A stretch of 15,682 nt of DNA from GSA-30 sp036568765 (GTDB lineage Bacteria > Pseudomonadota > Gammaproteobacteria > Xanthomonadales > Rhodanobacteraceae), in NCBI RefSeq assembly GCF_036568765.1, contig NZ_DATCRY010000241.1, positions 1-15,682 of the forward strand. The letters are read 5' to 3'. The position numbers were made by a program, and so were the translations under genes. The notes beneath the pieces are model-generated. The model saw nothing but the letters and a program-made list of their open reading frames with translations. It made no database searches and was not told where the DNA came from. Positions 1-6,377 of the stretch are shown piece after piece (within the stretch, counting starts at the first letter, position 1; each line of letters opens with the position of its first letter).

Positions 1-567
1 GGGCTCAGGGTGCAAAGCCAGCGGAAGTATGGCCTCACCGCCGGTCAGCGGCGAATGCTGGCCGGCGCACCAATACAACGGCTCGCTGCGGATGACCCGG
101 CCGCGCTGGCTGCCGCTCAGTCGCTTGGCGAAAACCAGGTCGAAGCGACCCTCGTCCAGTTCGCGAAACAGGTTGCCGCTGAGATCCGTGGTAACGGCAA
201 GTTCCACACCAGGATTGCGTTCGACGAAGTCGGTCAATGCGGCAGTCAGGCCGCTGGCAGCGAAATCCTCTGACAACCCCAACCTTACCCGGCCATTGAG
301 CACCGGGCCGCCGAGGGAGGTGAGCGCTTCGTCCATCATGTCCAGGATCCGCTCGGCATAACGGCGCAGCGCCTCGCCATGCGGAGAAAGCCGCACGTTG
401 CGCGTATCGCGCTCGAACAATGCCCGGCCGAGTATCTCCTCGAGCCGCCGGATGTGCTGGCTGACGGTCGATTGAGAGAGATTGATCCGCTCGGAGGCTA
501 CAGTGAAGCTGCCGGTTTGCGCGACGGCGACGAAACTGCGGAGGAGTTCGGGCGGCAAGGAACGCAT
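1..567 (-). CDS. LysR-family transcriptional regulator (partial, C-terminus beyond window)
   Basis: DNA-binding regulator of the LysR type. The 189 visible residues read from ATG at 567 to the left window edge without a stop. Residues 1-65 form the typical winged helix-turn-helix: ELLRSFVAVAQTGSFT, then LSQSTVSQHIRRLE as recognition region, then LGRALFERDTRNVRLSPHGE. From about residue 88 the effector-binding domain begins (GRVRLGLSEDFAASGL), and it is cut at residue 189 of the usual 290-310. An in-frame ATG at 603 would add 12 residues; I prefer 567 because MRSLPPELLRSF matches the usual start of the family. The gene is divergent from modABC, the standard geometry for a LysR regulator acting on its neighbour. 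Control of molybdate uptake is therefore a reasonable inference, but the effector is unknown and ModE, not LysR, is the classical regulator of mod genes. Confidence 0.93.
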   Translation of the reverse strand, partial: MRSLPPELLRSFVAVAQTGSFTVASERINLSQSTVSQHIRRLEEILGRALFERDTRNVRLSPHGEALRRYAERILDMMDEALTSLGGPVLNGRVRLGLSEDFAASGLTAALTDFVERNPGVELAVTTDLSGNLFRELDEGRFDLVFAKRLSGSQRGRVIRSEPLYWCAGQHSPLTGGEAILPLALHPEP

Positions 568-781
568 CGGGGCTGCCTTAGGGGATTGGCGGCATAATTT
601 CATACGTTCCCAGAGGTAGAAAAGGGCGAGGGCAACAAGTCCGGGCAGTCAGCGAGACTGCTGAAAACTCGGCTGCTTTGCAGAAGCGAACTTCCGCCGC
701 GGCCATGGAACACTCGGTATTGCCGGGCGCAGACTTCGGAAAATACGCCAAAAATATATTCATATAAATCAAGTTGTTGTA

Positions 782-794
782 TTGCATACTGCAA
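782..794. promoter_or_regulatory. Candidate LysR binding site (T-N11-A dyad)
   Basis: TTGCA-TAC-TGCAA is a perfect 5-3-5 inverted repeat with exactly the T-N11-A form of LysR boxes. It lies in the AT-rich centre of the gap, 94 bases before the modA ATG and about 215 bases from the lysR ATG. If TATATA at 851-856 is the modA -10 element, the dyad centre falls near -75, close to the usual recognition-site position of LysR activators. The assignment is an inference from form and place. Confidence 0.45.
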
Positions 795-841
795 GTGATT
801 TAGCATGAAAGATCTGGCGCTCGATCCGAGCAGTTTTTCAC

Positions 842-863
842 CGGCGTTGCTATATAGTCGCCG
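842..863 (+). promoter_or_regulatory. TATATA element with ModE-like half-site upstream of modA
   Basis: TTGCTATATA (847-856) matches nine of ten bases in one arm of the classical ModE operator (TCGCTATATA). The second arm, expected 6-7 bases downstream, is absent. The element is flanked by CGGCG (842-846) and CGCCG (859-863), which could form a small stem. TATATA may instead simply be a -10 box about 33 bases before the modA start. Both readings are weak; no modE gene is in the window. Confidence 0.25.
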
Positions 864-888
864 CTCGTCATACCCAGCGGAGCCCTTC

Positions 889-1653
889 ATGGTACGTAAG
901 CGTTCGATTCGATCGATGGCTTTTGCCGCTGCGCTGGCCTGGTCAGTCATGCCGGTCGCACGCGCGGACGACCTGGTGGTCTCGGCCGCAGCCAGTCTTA
1001 CCAATGCCTTCCAGAGCGTAGCCAAGGCTTATGAAGCCAAGCACCCGGGTACGCATGTGGTGCTCAATTTCGCGGCCTCCGACGTGTTGCTGCAACAGAT
1101 CGCCAACGGCGCTCCCGCCGACGTCTTCGCTTCGGCGGATCAGGCCGCAATGGACAAAGCGCAGGCGCAGAGCCTGCTGCTGGCCGGATCGCGTCGGAAT
1201 TTCGCAGCCAATCAATTAGTACTGATCGCTCCTGCTTCGAGCACGCTGAAGCTGTCGTCACTGCGCGACCTGGAGCAATCCTCCGTTAAACGTATCGCGG
1301 CGGGTGACCCCGCCTCGGTGCCGGCAGGACGCTATACCAAGGGAGCACTCGAGGCGCAGGGGCTTTGGCAGGGCCTGTCGGCCAAGACGGTGCTGGCTCA
1401 GAACGTGCGCCAAAGTCTGGATTATGTCAGCCGTGACGAAGTCGATGCCGGCTTTGTCTTCGCCACGGATGCGGCGATTGCCAAGGATAAGGTTCGAGTG
1501 GTCATGACCGTGCCGACCGCCGCGCCGATTGCCTATCCATTGGCAGTGATCGCTCAGTCCAGGCACGCCTCCGAGGCTCAAGCCTTTGCTGCTTTCGTGC
1601 TGTCGCCCGAGGGGCAATCGGTGCTGTCGCAGTACGGCTTCCTCAAGCCTTGA
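889..1653 (+). CDS. modA: Molybdate ABC transporter, periplasmic binding protein ModA
   Basis: Captures molybdate (and usually tungstate) in the periplasm and delivers it to ModBC. The 254-residue protein has the normal family length. Residues 1-26 are a Sec signal peptide: basic start VRKRS, hydrophobic core, and a likely cut after ARA before DDLVV. The mature part shows the ModA signatures ASLTNAF, FAASDVLLQQI, GAPADVFASAD and, near the end, AFAAFVLSPEGQ. Start ATG 889 is chosen because GGAG lies at 879-882 with six bases spacing and because it puts the signal peptide at the N-terminus; ATG 805 in the same frame would add 28 unlikely residues. It is the first gene of modABC, with modB following after eight bases. 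Confidence 0.95.
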   Translation: MVRKRSIRSMAFAAALAWSVMPVARADDLVVSAAASLTNAFQSVAKAYEAKHPGTHVVLNFAASDVLLQQIANGAPADVFASADQAAMDKAQAQSLLLAGSRRNFAANQLVLIAPASSTLKLSSLRDLEQSSVKRIAAGDPASVPAGRYTKGALEAQGLWQGLSAKTVLAQNVRQSLDYVSRDEVDAGFVFATDAAIAKDKVRVVMTVPTAAPIAYPLAVIAQSRHASEAQAFAAFVLSPEGQSVLSQYGFLKP

Positions 1654-1661
1654 GCGCGACG

Positions 1662-2336
1662 ATGGATTTATGGGCCCCTTTGTTGCTGTCGCTGAAGGTC
1701 GCGACCTGGGCAACGGGTTTGAATCTGGTACTGGGTACGGCGGTGGCTTATGGTCTCTCACGTTGGCGTTCGCCCTTGGCCGAACTGGTCGATTCGCTGC
1801 TGACGCTGCCGCTGGTGCTGCCGCCGACTGTGTTGGGTTATTACTTGCTGGTGTTGCTCGGCCGGCACGGTACGCTCGGCGCTTTGCTGGATCGCTGGGA
1901 TCTGAGCCCGGTATTTACCTGGCAAGGCGCGGTGATCGCTTCGACCCTGGTGGCGTTTCCGATGATCCATAAAGCAGCGCGCGCCGCCTTCGAAGAAGTC
2001 GATCCGCATCTTGAAAGTGCCGCGCGCGTGCTGGGATTGTCCGCGTGGCCCGTGTTCTTTCGGGTCTCATTGCCGTTGGCGGCCAAGGGCATCACGGCCG
2101 GCGCGCTGCTGGCGTTCGCACGTGCACTGGGCGAATTCGGCGCTACCTTGATGATTGCCGGTAACTTGCCCGGGCGAACGCAAACGCTTTCGGTGGCGAT
2201 CTATGCCGCTGTCCAGGCGGGCGATGACGCCGGTGCCAATATCATGGTCGCCGTAGCTTCGGTGACCTGTGTGGCGGCCTTGCTGATCGCCGGCCGGCTC
2301 GCGCCGCGAGATACGGTCAGGCGGTCGGAACGATGA
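1662..2336 (+). CDS. modB: Molybdate ABC transporter, permease ModB
   Basis: Inner-membrane channel subunit of the molybdate importer. It has 224 residues, the usual ModB size, with about five hydrophobic segments: near residues 5-30, 42-66, 82-100, 135-155 and 195-215. The EAA-type loop that contacts the ATPase is visible as EEVDPHLESAARVLGLSAW, followed by the ModB-typical ALGEFGATLMIAGNLPGRTQ. ATG 1662 gives the natural start MDLWAPLL. A TTG at 1650 overlapping the modA stop is in frame and would add four residues, so translational coupling by that route cannot be excluded. The gene overlaps modC by four bases (ATGA), indicating one transcript. Confidence 0.94.
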   Translation: MDLWAPLLLSLKVATWATGLNLVLGTAVAYGLSRWRSPLAELVDSLLTLPLVLPPTVLGYYLLVLLGRHGTLGALLDRWDLSPVFTWQGAVIASTLVAFPMIHKAARAAFEEVDPHLESAARVLGLSAWPVFFRVSLPLAAKGITAGALLAFARALGEFGATLMIAGNLPGRTQTLSVAIYAAVQAGDDAGANIMVAVASVTCVAALLIAGRLAPRDTVRRSER

Positions 2337-2998
2337 GCCTGGATATTGCGATCCGACGCACGATGACCGATGCGCAACGCCGCTTCGAACTCGACGTCAG
2401 TCTGCGCAGCGAGAGCCGGCGAGTCGTCCTGCATGGCCCTTCGGGGGCCGGCAAGAGCCTGACGCTGCGCGCCATTGCTGGCTTGCTGCGGCCCGACAAA
2501 GGGCATGTCGCTATCGATGAGCGGGTGCTGTTCGATGCATCGGGTGGCATCGACCTGCCGCCACGGGCGCGCAAGGCCGGATATGTGTTCCAGGACTATG
2601 CGCTGTTTCCTCATCTGACCGTAGGACAGAATATCGCCTTCGGCGTTCGCCGCGGGCTGCTCAATCCCAGTCGCCGGGCAGTATTGCCAGAGCCAGCGCA
2701 GCGTTGGCTGCAGACGTTCGAACTCGATAGCATGGCTGGAAATTACCCCGCGCAGATTTCCGGTGGGCAGAAACAGCGCGTCGCGCTGGCGCGTGCGCTG
2801 GCGGCCGAACCGGAAATCCTGCTGTTGGACGAACCGTTTTCCGCGCTCGACCCGGCGTTGCGGGCGCGGATGCGCAGGGAGCTCGTCGCTGTGCAGGCGC
2901 AATTGGGTTTGCAGATGGTGGTTATTACGCACGACCCGGCCGATGCCGAGGCCTTGGGCGAGGCAGTGTTCGAGATCCGCGAAGGGCGCATCGGCTAG
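2333..2998 (+). CDS. modC: Molybdate ABC transporter, ATPase ModC (short form without TOBE/Mop domain)
   Basis: Energises molybdate import by ATP hydrolysis at the cytoplasmic face. All ABC motifs are intact: Walker A GPSGAGKSLT (35-44), Q-loop Gln87 in YVFQDYALFPHLTV, signature SGGQKQR (143-149), Walker B ILLLDEPFSALD (162-173) and the switch His200 in VITHD. The protein ends at residue 221, just after the ATPase core. Classical ModC is about 350 residues because a C-terminal TOBE/Mop domain binds molybdate and gives feedback control; that domain is absent here, and the stop is followed directly by the convergent mocA. Assignment as ModC rests mainly on the operon with modAB. The four-base overlap with modB indicates translational coupling. 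Confidence 0.92.
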   Translation: MSLDIAIRRTMTDAQRRFELDVSLRSESRRVVLHGPSGAGKSLTLRAIAGLLRPDKGHVAIDERVLFDASGGIDLPPRARKAGYVFQDYALFPHLTVGQNIAFGVRRGLLNPSRRAVLPEPAQRWLQTFELDSMAGNYPAQISGGQKQRVALARALAAEPEILLLDEPFSALDPALRARMRRELVAVQAQLGLQMVVITHDPADAEALGEAVFEIREGRIG

Positions 2999-3576
2999 AG
3001 TCCCGGTAGCTTGGTCAGGTCGGCGGGCGTATCGATATCCAGGGCGGCTTGCGGCATCGGTATGGCTATGACGCGGTCGGGGTGCCGTTGCAGAATCGCG
3101 CGGGCGCCATGCGCGCCCGACAACGCGCATAGCTCGTCGGCATAGGCGACGGGAAAAAGACAAGGCGGCCCGAGCATGCCCTCGTAGCTGGCCACGACGA
3201 TCGCATTGGGTTCTGCGTGGTGCTTCGTTACCAGATCGCGCAGCTGCTGCTCGCCTACCAGTGGCTGGTCTGCCAGGGAAACGATCAGTGCACTTAGTGC
3301 TGGCTGCGTTTGCAGCAACGAGGCGACACCGACGGCAATCGAACCACCCATGCCTTCTTGCCAATGTGGGTTGAACGAGCGCATCGCCGGCAGGCCGTCA
3401 AGCAGCGGCTCGACAGTGGCCCGGTGCGCGCCGATCACGACTGCGACGACGTCGCCGACCTGGCTTGCCGCAATGGCTGCACGGCGAACCAAAGGCAGGC
3501 CACCGAGACAGGCGGCTTGCTTCGGGGAGCCGAAACGGCTGGCTTCGCCCGCAGCGAGGAGCACTATCCCGATCAT
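2995..3576 (-). CDS. mocA: MocA-family molybdenum cofactor cytidylyltransferase
   Basis: Predicted to transfer CMP from CTP to Mo-molybdopterin, giving the MCD cofactor of xanthine oxidase family enzymes. The 193-residue protein begins with the nucleotidyltransferase loop LLAAGEASRFGSPK (6-19), has the metal-binding SLADQP (Asp103), the MocA-type GPPCLFP (137-143) and the C-terminal DIDTPAD (180-186). ATG 3576 is the only sensible start, since the upstream frame has no other good one. No clear Shine-Dalgarno is seen; translation may depend on the mini-ORF between xdhC and this gene. The stop overlaps the modC stop on the other strand. It is the last gene of the moeA-to-mocA operon. MobA-like or other sugar-nucleotide activity is less likely because a separate mobA and two MCD-type enzymes are adjacent. 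Confidence 0.88.
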   Translation of the reverse strand: MIGIVLLAAGEASRFGSPKQAACLGGLPLVRRAAIAASQVGDVVAVVIGAHRATVEPLLDGLPAMRSFNPHWQEGMGGSIAVGVASLLQTQPALSALIVSLADQPLVGEQQLRDLVTKHHAEPNAIVVASYEGMLGPPCLFPVAYADELCALSGAHGARAILQRHPDRVIAIPMPQAALDIDTPADLTKLPGL

Positions 3577-3608
3577 GGGCGCGGATGAAGGCCAGGGGCC
3601 GGAATCAT
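3573..3608 (-). CDS. Possible 11-codon coupling mini-ORF between xdhC and mocA
   Basis: This frame encodes MIPAPGLHPRP. Its ATG (3608-3606) overlaps the xdhC stop as ATGA, and its stop (3575-3573) overlaps the mocA start as a second ATGA. It could carry terminating ribosomes from xdhC to mocA, which otherwise starts 28 bases downstream without an evident Shine-Dalgarno. The peptide itself looks functionless. Such a double overlap can arise by chance, so confidence is low. Confidence 0.3.
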   Translation of the reverse strand: MIPAPGLHPRP

Positions 3609-4699
3609 GAGTGAATCGGTCCGCGCGTATCGATAAGACGCTGCCCCTCGCGCATATTGAATGTCGCGACAATTTCGGCGATCACCGCCAGCGCAATCTC
3701 CTGTGGCGTCTCCGACCCGATATCCAGGCCTGCGGGTACATGCAGGCGGTCGAAGTGACCATTCAACGCTCGGTGCATGCGTTGTGCGCGCTCGCGCGAG
3801 CCGATCGCACCGACATAGGCGAGTTCGCTGTTACCGAGTGCACTGAGATAATCCACGTCCAATTCGTAGCGATGGGTCATCGCCATGACTGCGGTAAAGC
3901 TGTCCGGCGATAGCGCGGCACGAAGGGCGGCCGGGCCGACCGCCATCGTTTCGATGGGTAGCGGCAAAGCCAAGGATTTCAGGCGTTCCGCGTCGGTATC
4001 GACGAGGGTGACCTGCCATCCGAGTGCGAGCGCCATCTCGGCCATGGCACGGGCGCCAGCATTCGCGCCGATCAAGACCAGAGATGGGCAGGGATGCATC
4101 TGTTCCACCAGGCCGTGCACGCGGCCGTCTCCGCTGGTGAATGGTTCCACACGGCGTTCGAGGTTTTCGATCCGATGGAGCAGTTGCGCGCCCAACGCGT
4201 CATCGCCGATGCCATCGAAAAGCACGCCGTTGCCGTTTGCCAGCAACCTGCGCGGATGGGGTAGCAAGTTGCCGTCGTCGTGCGCGAATACCATGGCCAT
4301 CGCGCCCACGTCGCGCCGTGCCAGACAGCCCTCCAGCGCGTCGAGATGTTCGATATGGCACTCACCGAGCAGCGGCTCGATCAGTACGCTCAGTTCGCCG
4401 CCACAACCGAGCTCGATCAGAATGTCGTAGTTCGTATCACGGTTGTAGTGCACCAGACGGGCATGACCGTCGGCCATGACCTCCTGCGCCCGCAGCACGA
4501 TATCGCGTTGCGGGCAGCCGCCCGCCAGTTCGCAGACGATGCTGCCATCGCCGAGGATCAGCATGCTCGCACCGGCCCGCCGAAACGTGGAGCCGCGCGT
4601 TTCGATGATGGTGGCCAGTGCGCCGCCACCGATAAAAGCCCTGCGTTGCAAGTCGCGTATGGCTCCTGCCAACGCCTGTAGCTCTTGTGCGGAATTCAT
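3605..4699 (-). CDS. xdhC: XdhC/CoxI family molybdenum cofactor maturation protein
   Basis: Members of this family (XdhC; PaoD in E. coli) bind the Mo cofactor, protect it during sulfuration and insert it into xanthine oxidase family apoenzymes. The N-terminal XdhC/CoxI domain (about 10-115) shows ETRGSTFRRAGASMLI, ELAGGCPQRD (57-66) and ELGCGGELSVLIEP. The C-terminal Rossmann-like domain (about 205-350) shows LVLIGANAGARAMAEMA and YVGAIGSRERAQRM. At 364 residues it is in the normal range. The nucleotide-loop region is unusual: the family normally has GAG followed by HVA or PDA, while here it is GANAGA (211-216), with Asn in place of the second Gly. The ATG overlaps the stop of the MoeB-like gene (ATGA). 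Likely clients are the neighbouring IorB-like and PaoC subunits. Confidence 0.9.
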   Translation of the reverse strand: MNSAQELQALAGAIRDLQRRAFIGGGALATIIETRGSTFRRAGASMLILGDGSIVCELAGGCPQRDIVLRAQEVMADGHARLVHYNRDTNYDILIELGCGGELSVLIEPLLGECHIEHLDALEGCLARRDVGAMAMVFAHDDGNLLPHPRRLLANGNGVLFDGIGDDALGAQLLHRIENLERRVEPFTSGDGRVHGLVEQMHPCPSLVLIGANAGARAMAEMALALGWQVTLVDTDAERLKSLALPLPIETMAVGPAALRAALSPDSFTAVMAMTHRYELDVDYLSALGNSELAYVGAIGSRERAQRMHRALNGHFDRLHVPAGLDIGSETPQEIALAVIAEIVATFNMREGQRLIDTRGPIHS

Positions 4700-5778
4700 G
4701 GGGCGATAGTCGCGTGTTGCATAGTGCTCCAGCCACCTTGCAGGGAGTAAACGCTGCCAAGGCCACGTGCGCGCAATTGTTCGGCGGCGTAACGACTACG
4801 TGCGCCGCGCGCGCAAACCAGCAGCCAGCGGCCGTGTGCAAAGCTCGTCGCGCGATCGAGCACTTCGCCGGAAGGTATCCACAGGGCCGGGGCGTCCAGC
4901 GGCGCGCTTTCGATCTCGTCGCGCTCGCGCAGATCCACCAGCTGGAAGCCGGCCAACAGAGCAGCTTGCAGGGTAGGAAAGCTGCGCTCGAGCTGCTCGT
5001 TTTCCCGTCGTGCAGCCAGGCCGCGTTCGGCTTCCGTGCGGCAATCGTGTCCGCTGTGGCGAGTGCGTATGCGGCGCATATCGACATCGAGCAGATCGAG
5101 CAGCATCAAGTCGTTACCCAGCCGGCCGGGCAGGTCGAGCAATAACTTCAAGGCTTCGACGGCCTGCAAGGTGCCCAGCACGCCGGGTACCGGCCCGAGC
5201 ACGCCGGACAATTCGCAACTGCCGAGTTGGGCCGGGTCGGGTTCTTGTGGCCATAAGCAGCGCAGACAGGGAGTGTCGCGCCCCGGGCGATAAACATGCA
5301 ATTGCCCTTCGTACTGGTAAACGCTGGCGAAGATGACCGGCTTGCCGCTGAGCACTGCGGCATCGCTGCACAGGTAGCGGCTGCGCATGTCGTCGGTGCA
5401 TTCGAGAATGAGATCGTACGTCGCGAACAAAGACACGATGCTCTCGGCGTCCAGTACACGTTCGATGCCGACCGCATCGATGCTCGGATTCAAGGCGCGC
5501 ACATGACGTGCCGCAAGTTGCGCCTTGGATTGGCCGATGTCGGCGGCATTGTAGAGGGTTTGCCGATGCAGGTTGCTGGCATCCAGCGTGTCCCCATCGA
5601 CGATGCCAAGATGACCGATGCCTGCGCCTGCAAGGTATTGGAGCGCGGGCGAGCCGAGGCCGCCGGCGCCGATGACCAGCACGCGACTGCGTGCGAGCCG
5701 TGCCTGGCCTTCGGTCCCCACCGCGCTCAGGCGCATCTGGCGCGAATAATCAGGAACATAATCGCGTAGCGTTGTCAC
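4696..5778 (-). CDS. moeB: MoeB/ThiF-type adenylyltransferase fused to C-terminal rhodanese domain
   Basis: E1-like enzyme predicted to adenylate the C-terminus of a MoaD-type sulfur carrier for molybdopterin synthesis; the rhodanese domain could supply the sulfur. The ThiF domain (about 10-250) has GAGGLGS (37-43), DGDTLDASNLHRQ (61-73), ECTDD (126-130) and the structural Cys-x2-Cys at 171/174. The rhodanese domain (about 265-360) has its catalytic loop CARGARS (Cys322). Total length of 360 residues resembles MOCS3/Uba4-like fusions. The second zinc pair is incomplete: HDCRTE has Cys246 but Glu249 where a Cys is usual. Start is GTG 5778, overlapping the mobA stop as GTGA; the longer upstream frame lies inside mobA. 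No moaD or thiS is nearby, so a role in thiamine synthesis or tRNA thiolation remains possible. Confidence 0.88.
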   Translation of the reverse strand: MTTLRDYVPDYSRQMRLSAVGTEGQARLARSRVLVIGAGGLGSPALQYLAGAGIGHLGIVDGDTLDASNLHRQTLYNAADIGQSKAQLAARHVRALNPSIDAVGIERVLDAESIVSLFATYDLILECTDDMRSRYLCSDAAVLSGKPVIFASVYQYEGQLHVYRPGRDTPCLRCLWPQEPDPAQLGSCELSGVLGPVPGVLGTLQAVEALKLLLDLPGRLGNDLMLLDLLDVDMRRIRTRHSGHDCRTEAERGLAARRENEQLERSFPTLQAALLAGFQLVDLRERDEIESAPLDAPALWIPSGEVLDRATSFAHGRWLLVCARGARSRYAAEQLRARGLGSVYSLQGGWSTMQHATIAP

Positions 5779-6377
5779 AAGGCACTCTCTAGTCGCTGCA
5801 GGATCGCGGCGCGCTCGTCCGGCGAATTGGCATTGTCCAGGGCTTCGGGATCGATGGGAGGAATCAATAAGGTGTCGCCGGCGATCAGGTTCTTGCGCGG
5901 ACAGACACGTCCGGTAGCCACGGCAGCGGCGAGTCGCTCGATCGCCGCAGGCTCCCAGATGGCGCATAAAGGCTCGGGTAAGCCGTCGTGCGCGCTGGTA
6001 AAAGCGGTTGCATCGCGCGAAGGGTCACGCGCATCGAGCAGGGCAAGCAAGGTTTCGCGATTGAGGAGCGGCAGGTCGCAAGCCAATACAAGCCACGCGG
6101 CATCGGGATAAGCCTCATGAGCGGCTAGGATGCCTGCGGCGGGCCCAATATCGTGTTGGCGATCGACGATTTGTGGGAGCTCGCGTCGTACCTCTCCCTC
6201 GCGCTGATCTTCGCGTACGGAAATAAAGGCCCGAGGCACTACCGATTGCAGCAACCCGAAGGCGTGAGTCAGCTGGCTTTCGCCCCGATAGGCCAGCAGT
6301 GCCTTGTCTTGTCCCATGCGGCGACTTGCACCGCCGGTCAACAGCAGGCCCTGGATCGGTGGAGGGGACGTATTCAT
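5775..6377 (-). CDS. mobA: MobA, molybdenum cofactor guanylyltransferase
   Basis: Predicted to attach GMP to Mo-molybdopterin, giving the bis-MGD cofactor of DMSO reductase family enzymes. The 200-residue protein, close to E. coli MobA in size, starts with GLLLTGGASRRMGQDKALL (10-28), the family GTP loop, where Thr14 replaces the more usual Ala. Further motifs are DIGPAAGILAA and ACDLPLL (metal-binding Asp), then GLPEPLCAIW and RKNLI. ATG 6377 overlaps the moaC stop as ATGA; longer frames upstream lie within moaC. No bis-MGD enzyme is in the window, so its product probably serves enzymes elsewhere. The alternative that it acts as a second MocA is less likely given RRMGQDK and the length. Confidence 0.88.
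   Translation of the reverse strand: MNTSPPPIQGLLLTGGASRRMGQDKALLAYRGESQLTHAFGLLQSVVPRAFISVREDQREGEVRRELPQIVDRQHDIGPAAGILAAHEAYPDAAWLVLACDLPLLNRETLLALLDARDPSRDATAFTSAHDGLPEPLCAIWEPAAIERLAAAVATGRVCPRKNLIAGDTLLIPPIDPEALDNANSPDERAAILQRLESAL

Larger units (their letters stand above)
568..888. promoter_or_regulatory. Divergent lysR-modA intergenic region
   Basis: This 321-base stretch has no convincing gene. Its middle part (about 741-802) is clearly richer in A and T than the surrounding coding sequence, as expected for back-to-back promoters. It holds a perfect dyad at 782-794 and a TATATA element at 851-856, listed separately. A reading frame continues upstream of modA to ATG 805, but that extension would bury the signal peptide, so it is treated as non-coding. 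No clear TTGACA/TATAAT pair was found on either strand, which would fit activator-dependent promoters. The part nearest lysR (604-740) shows nothing I can name. Confidence 0.6.

Noticed and set aside
805..888. In-frame upstream extension of modA from ATG 805
   Set aside because: It would put 28 residues before a good signal peptide; ATG 889 has GGAG at proper spacing. The stretch is better read as promoter and leader.
2201..3364. Long open frame on the minus strand across modC and mocA
   Set aside because: Arg- and Ala-rich composition with no family motif; it lies opposite modC, whose ABC motifs are complete. It is a shadow of high-GC coding DNA.
3577..3672. Longer start for mocA at 3672
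   Set aside because: It would overlap the xdhC 3' end and place 32 unrelated residues before the N-terminal nucleotide loop, which in this family starts the protein.
5779..5967. Longer start for the MoeB-like gene reaching ATG 5967
   Set aside because: The added residues are encoded within mobA in another frame and do not resemble the family; GTG 5778 overlaps the mobA stop as GTGA.
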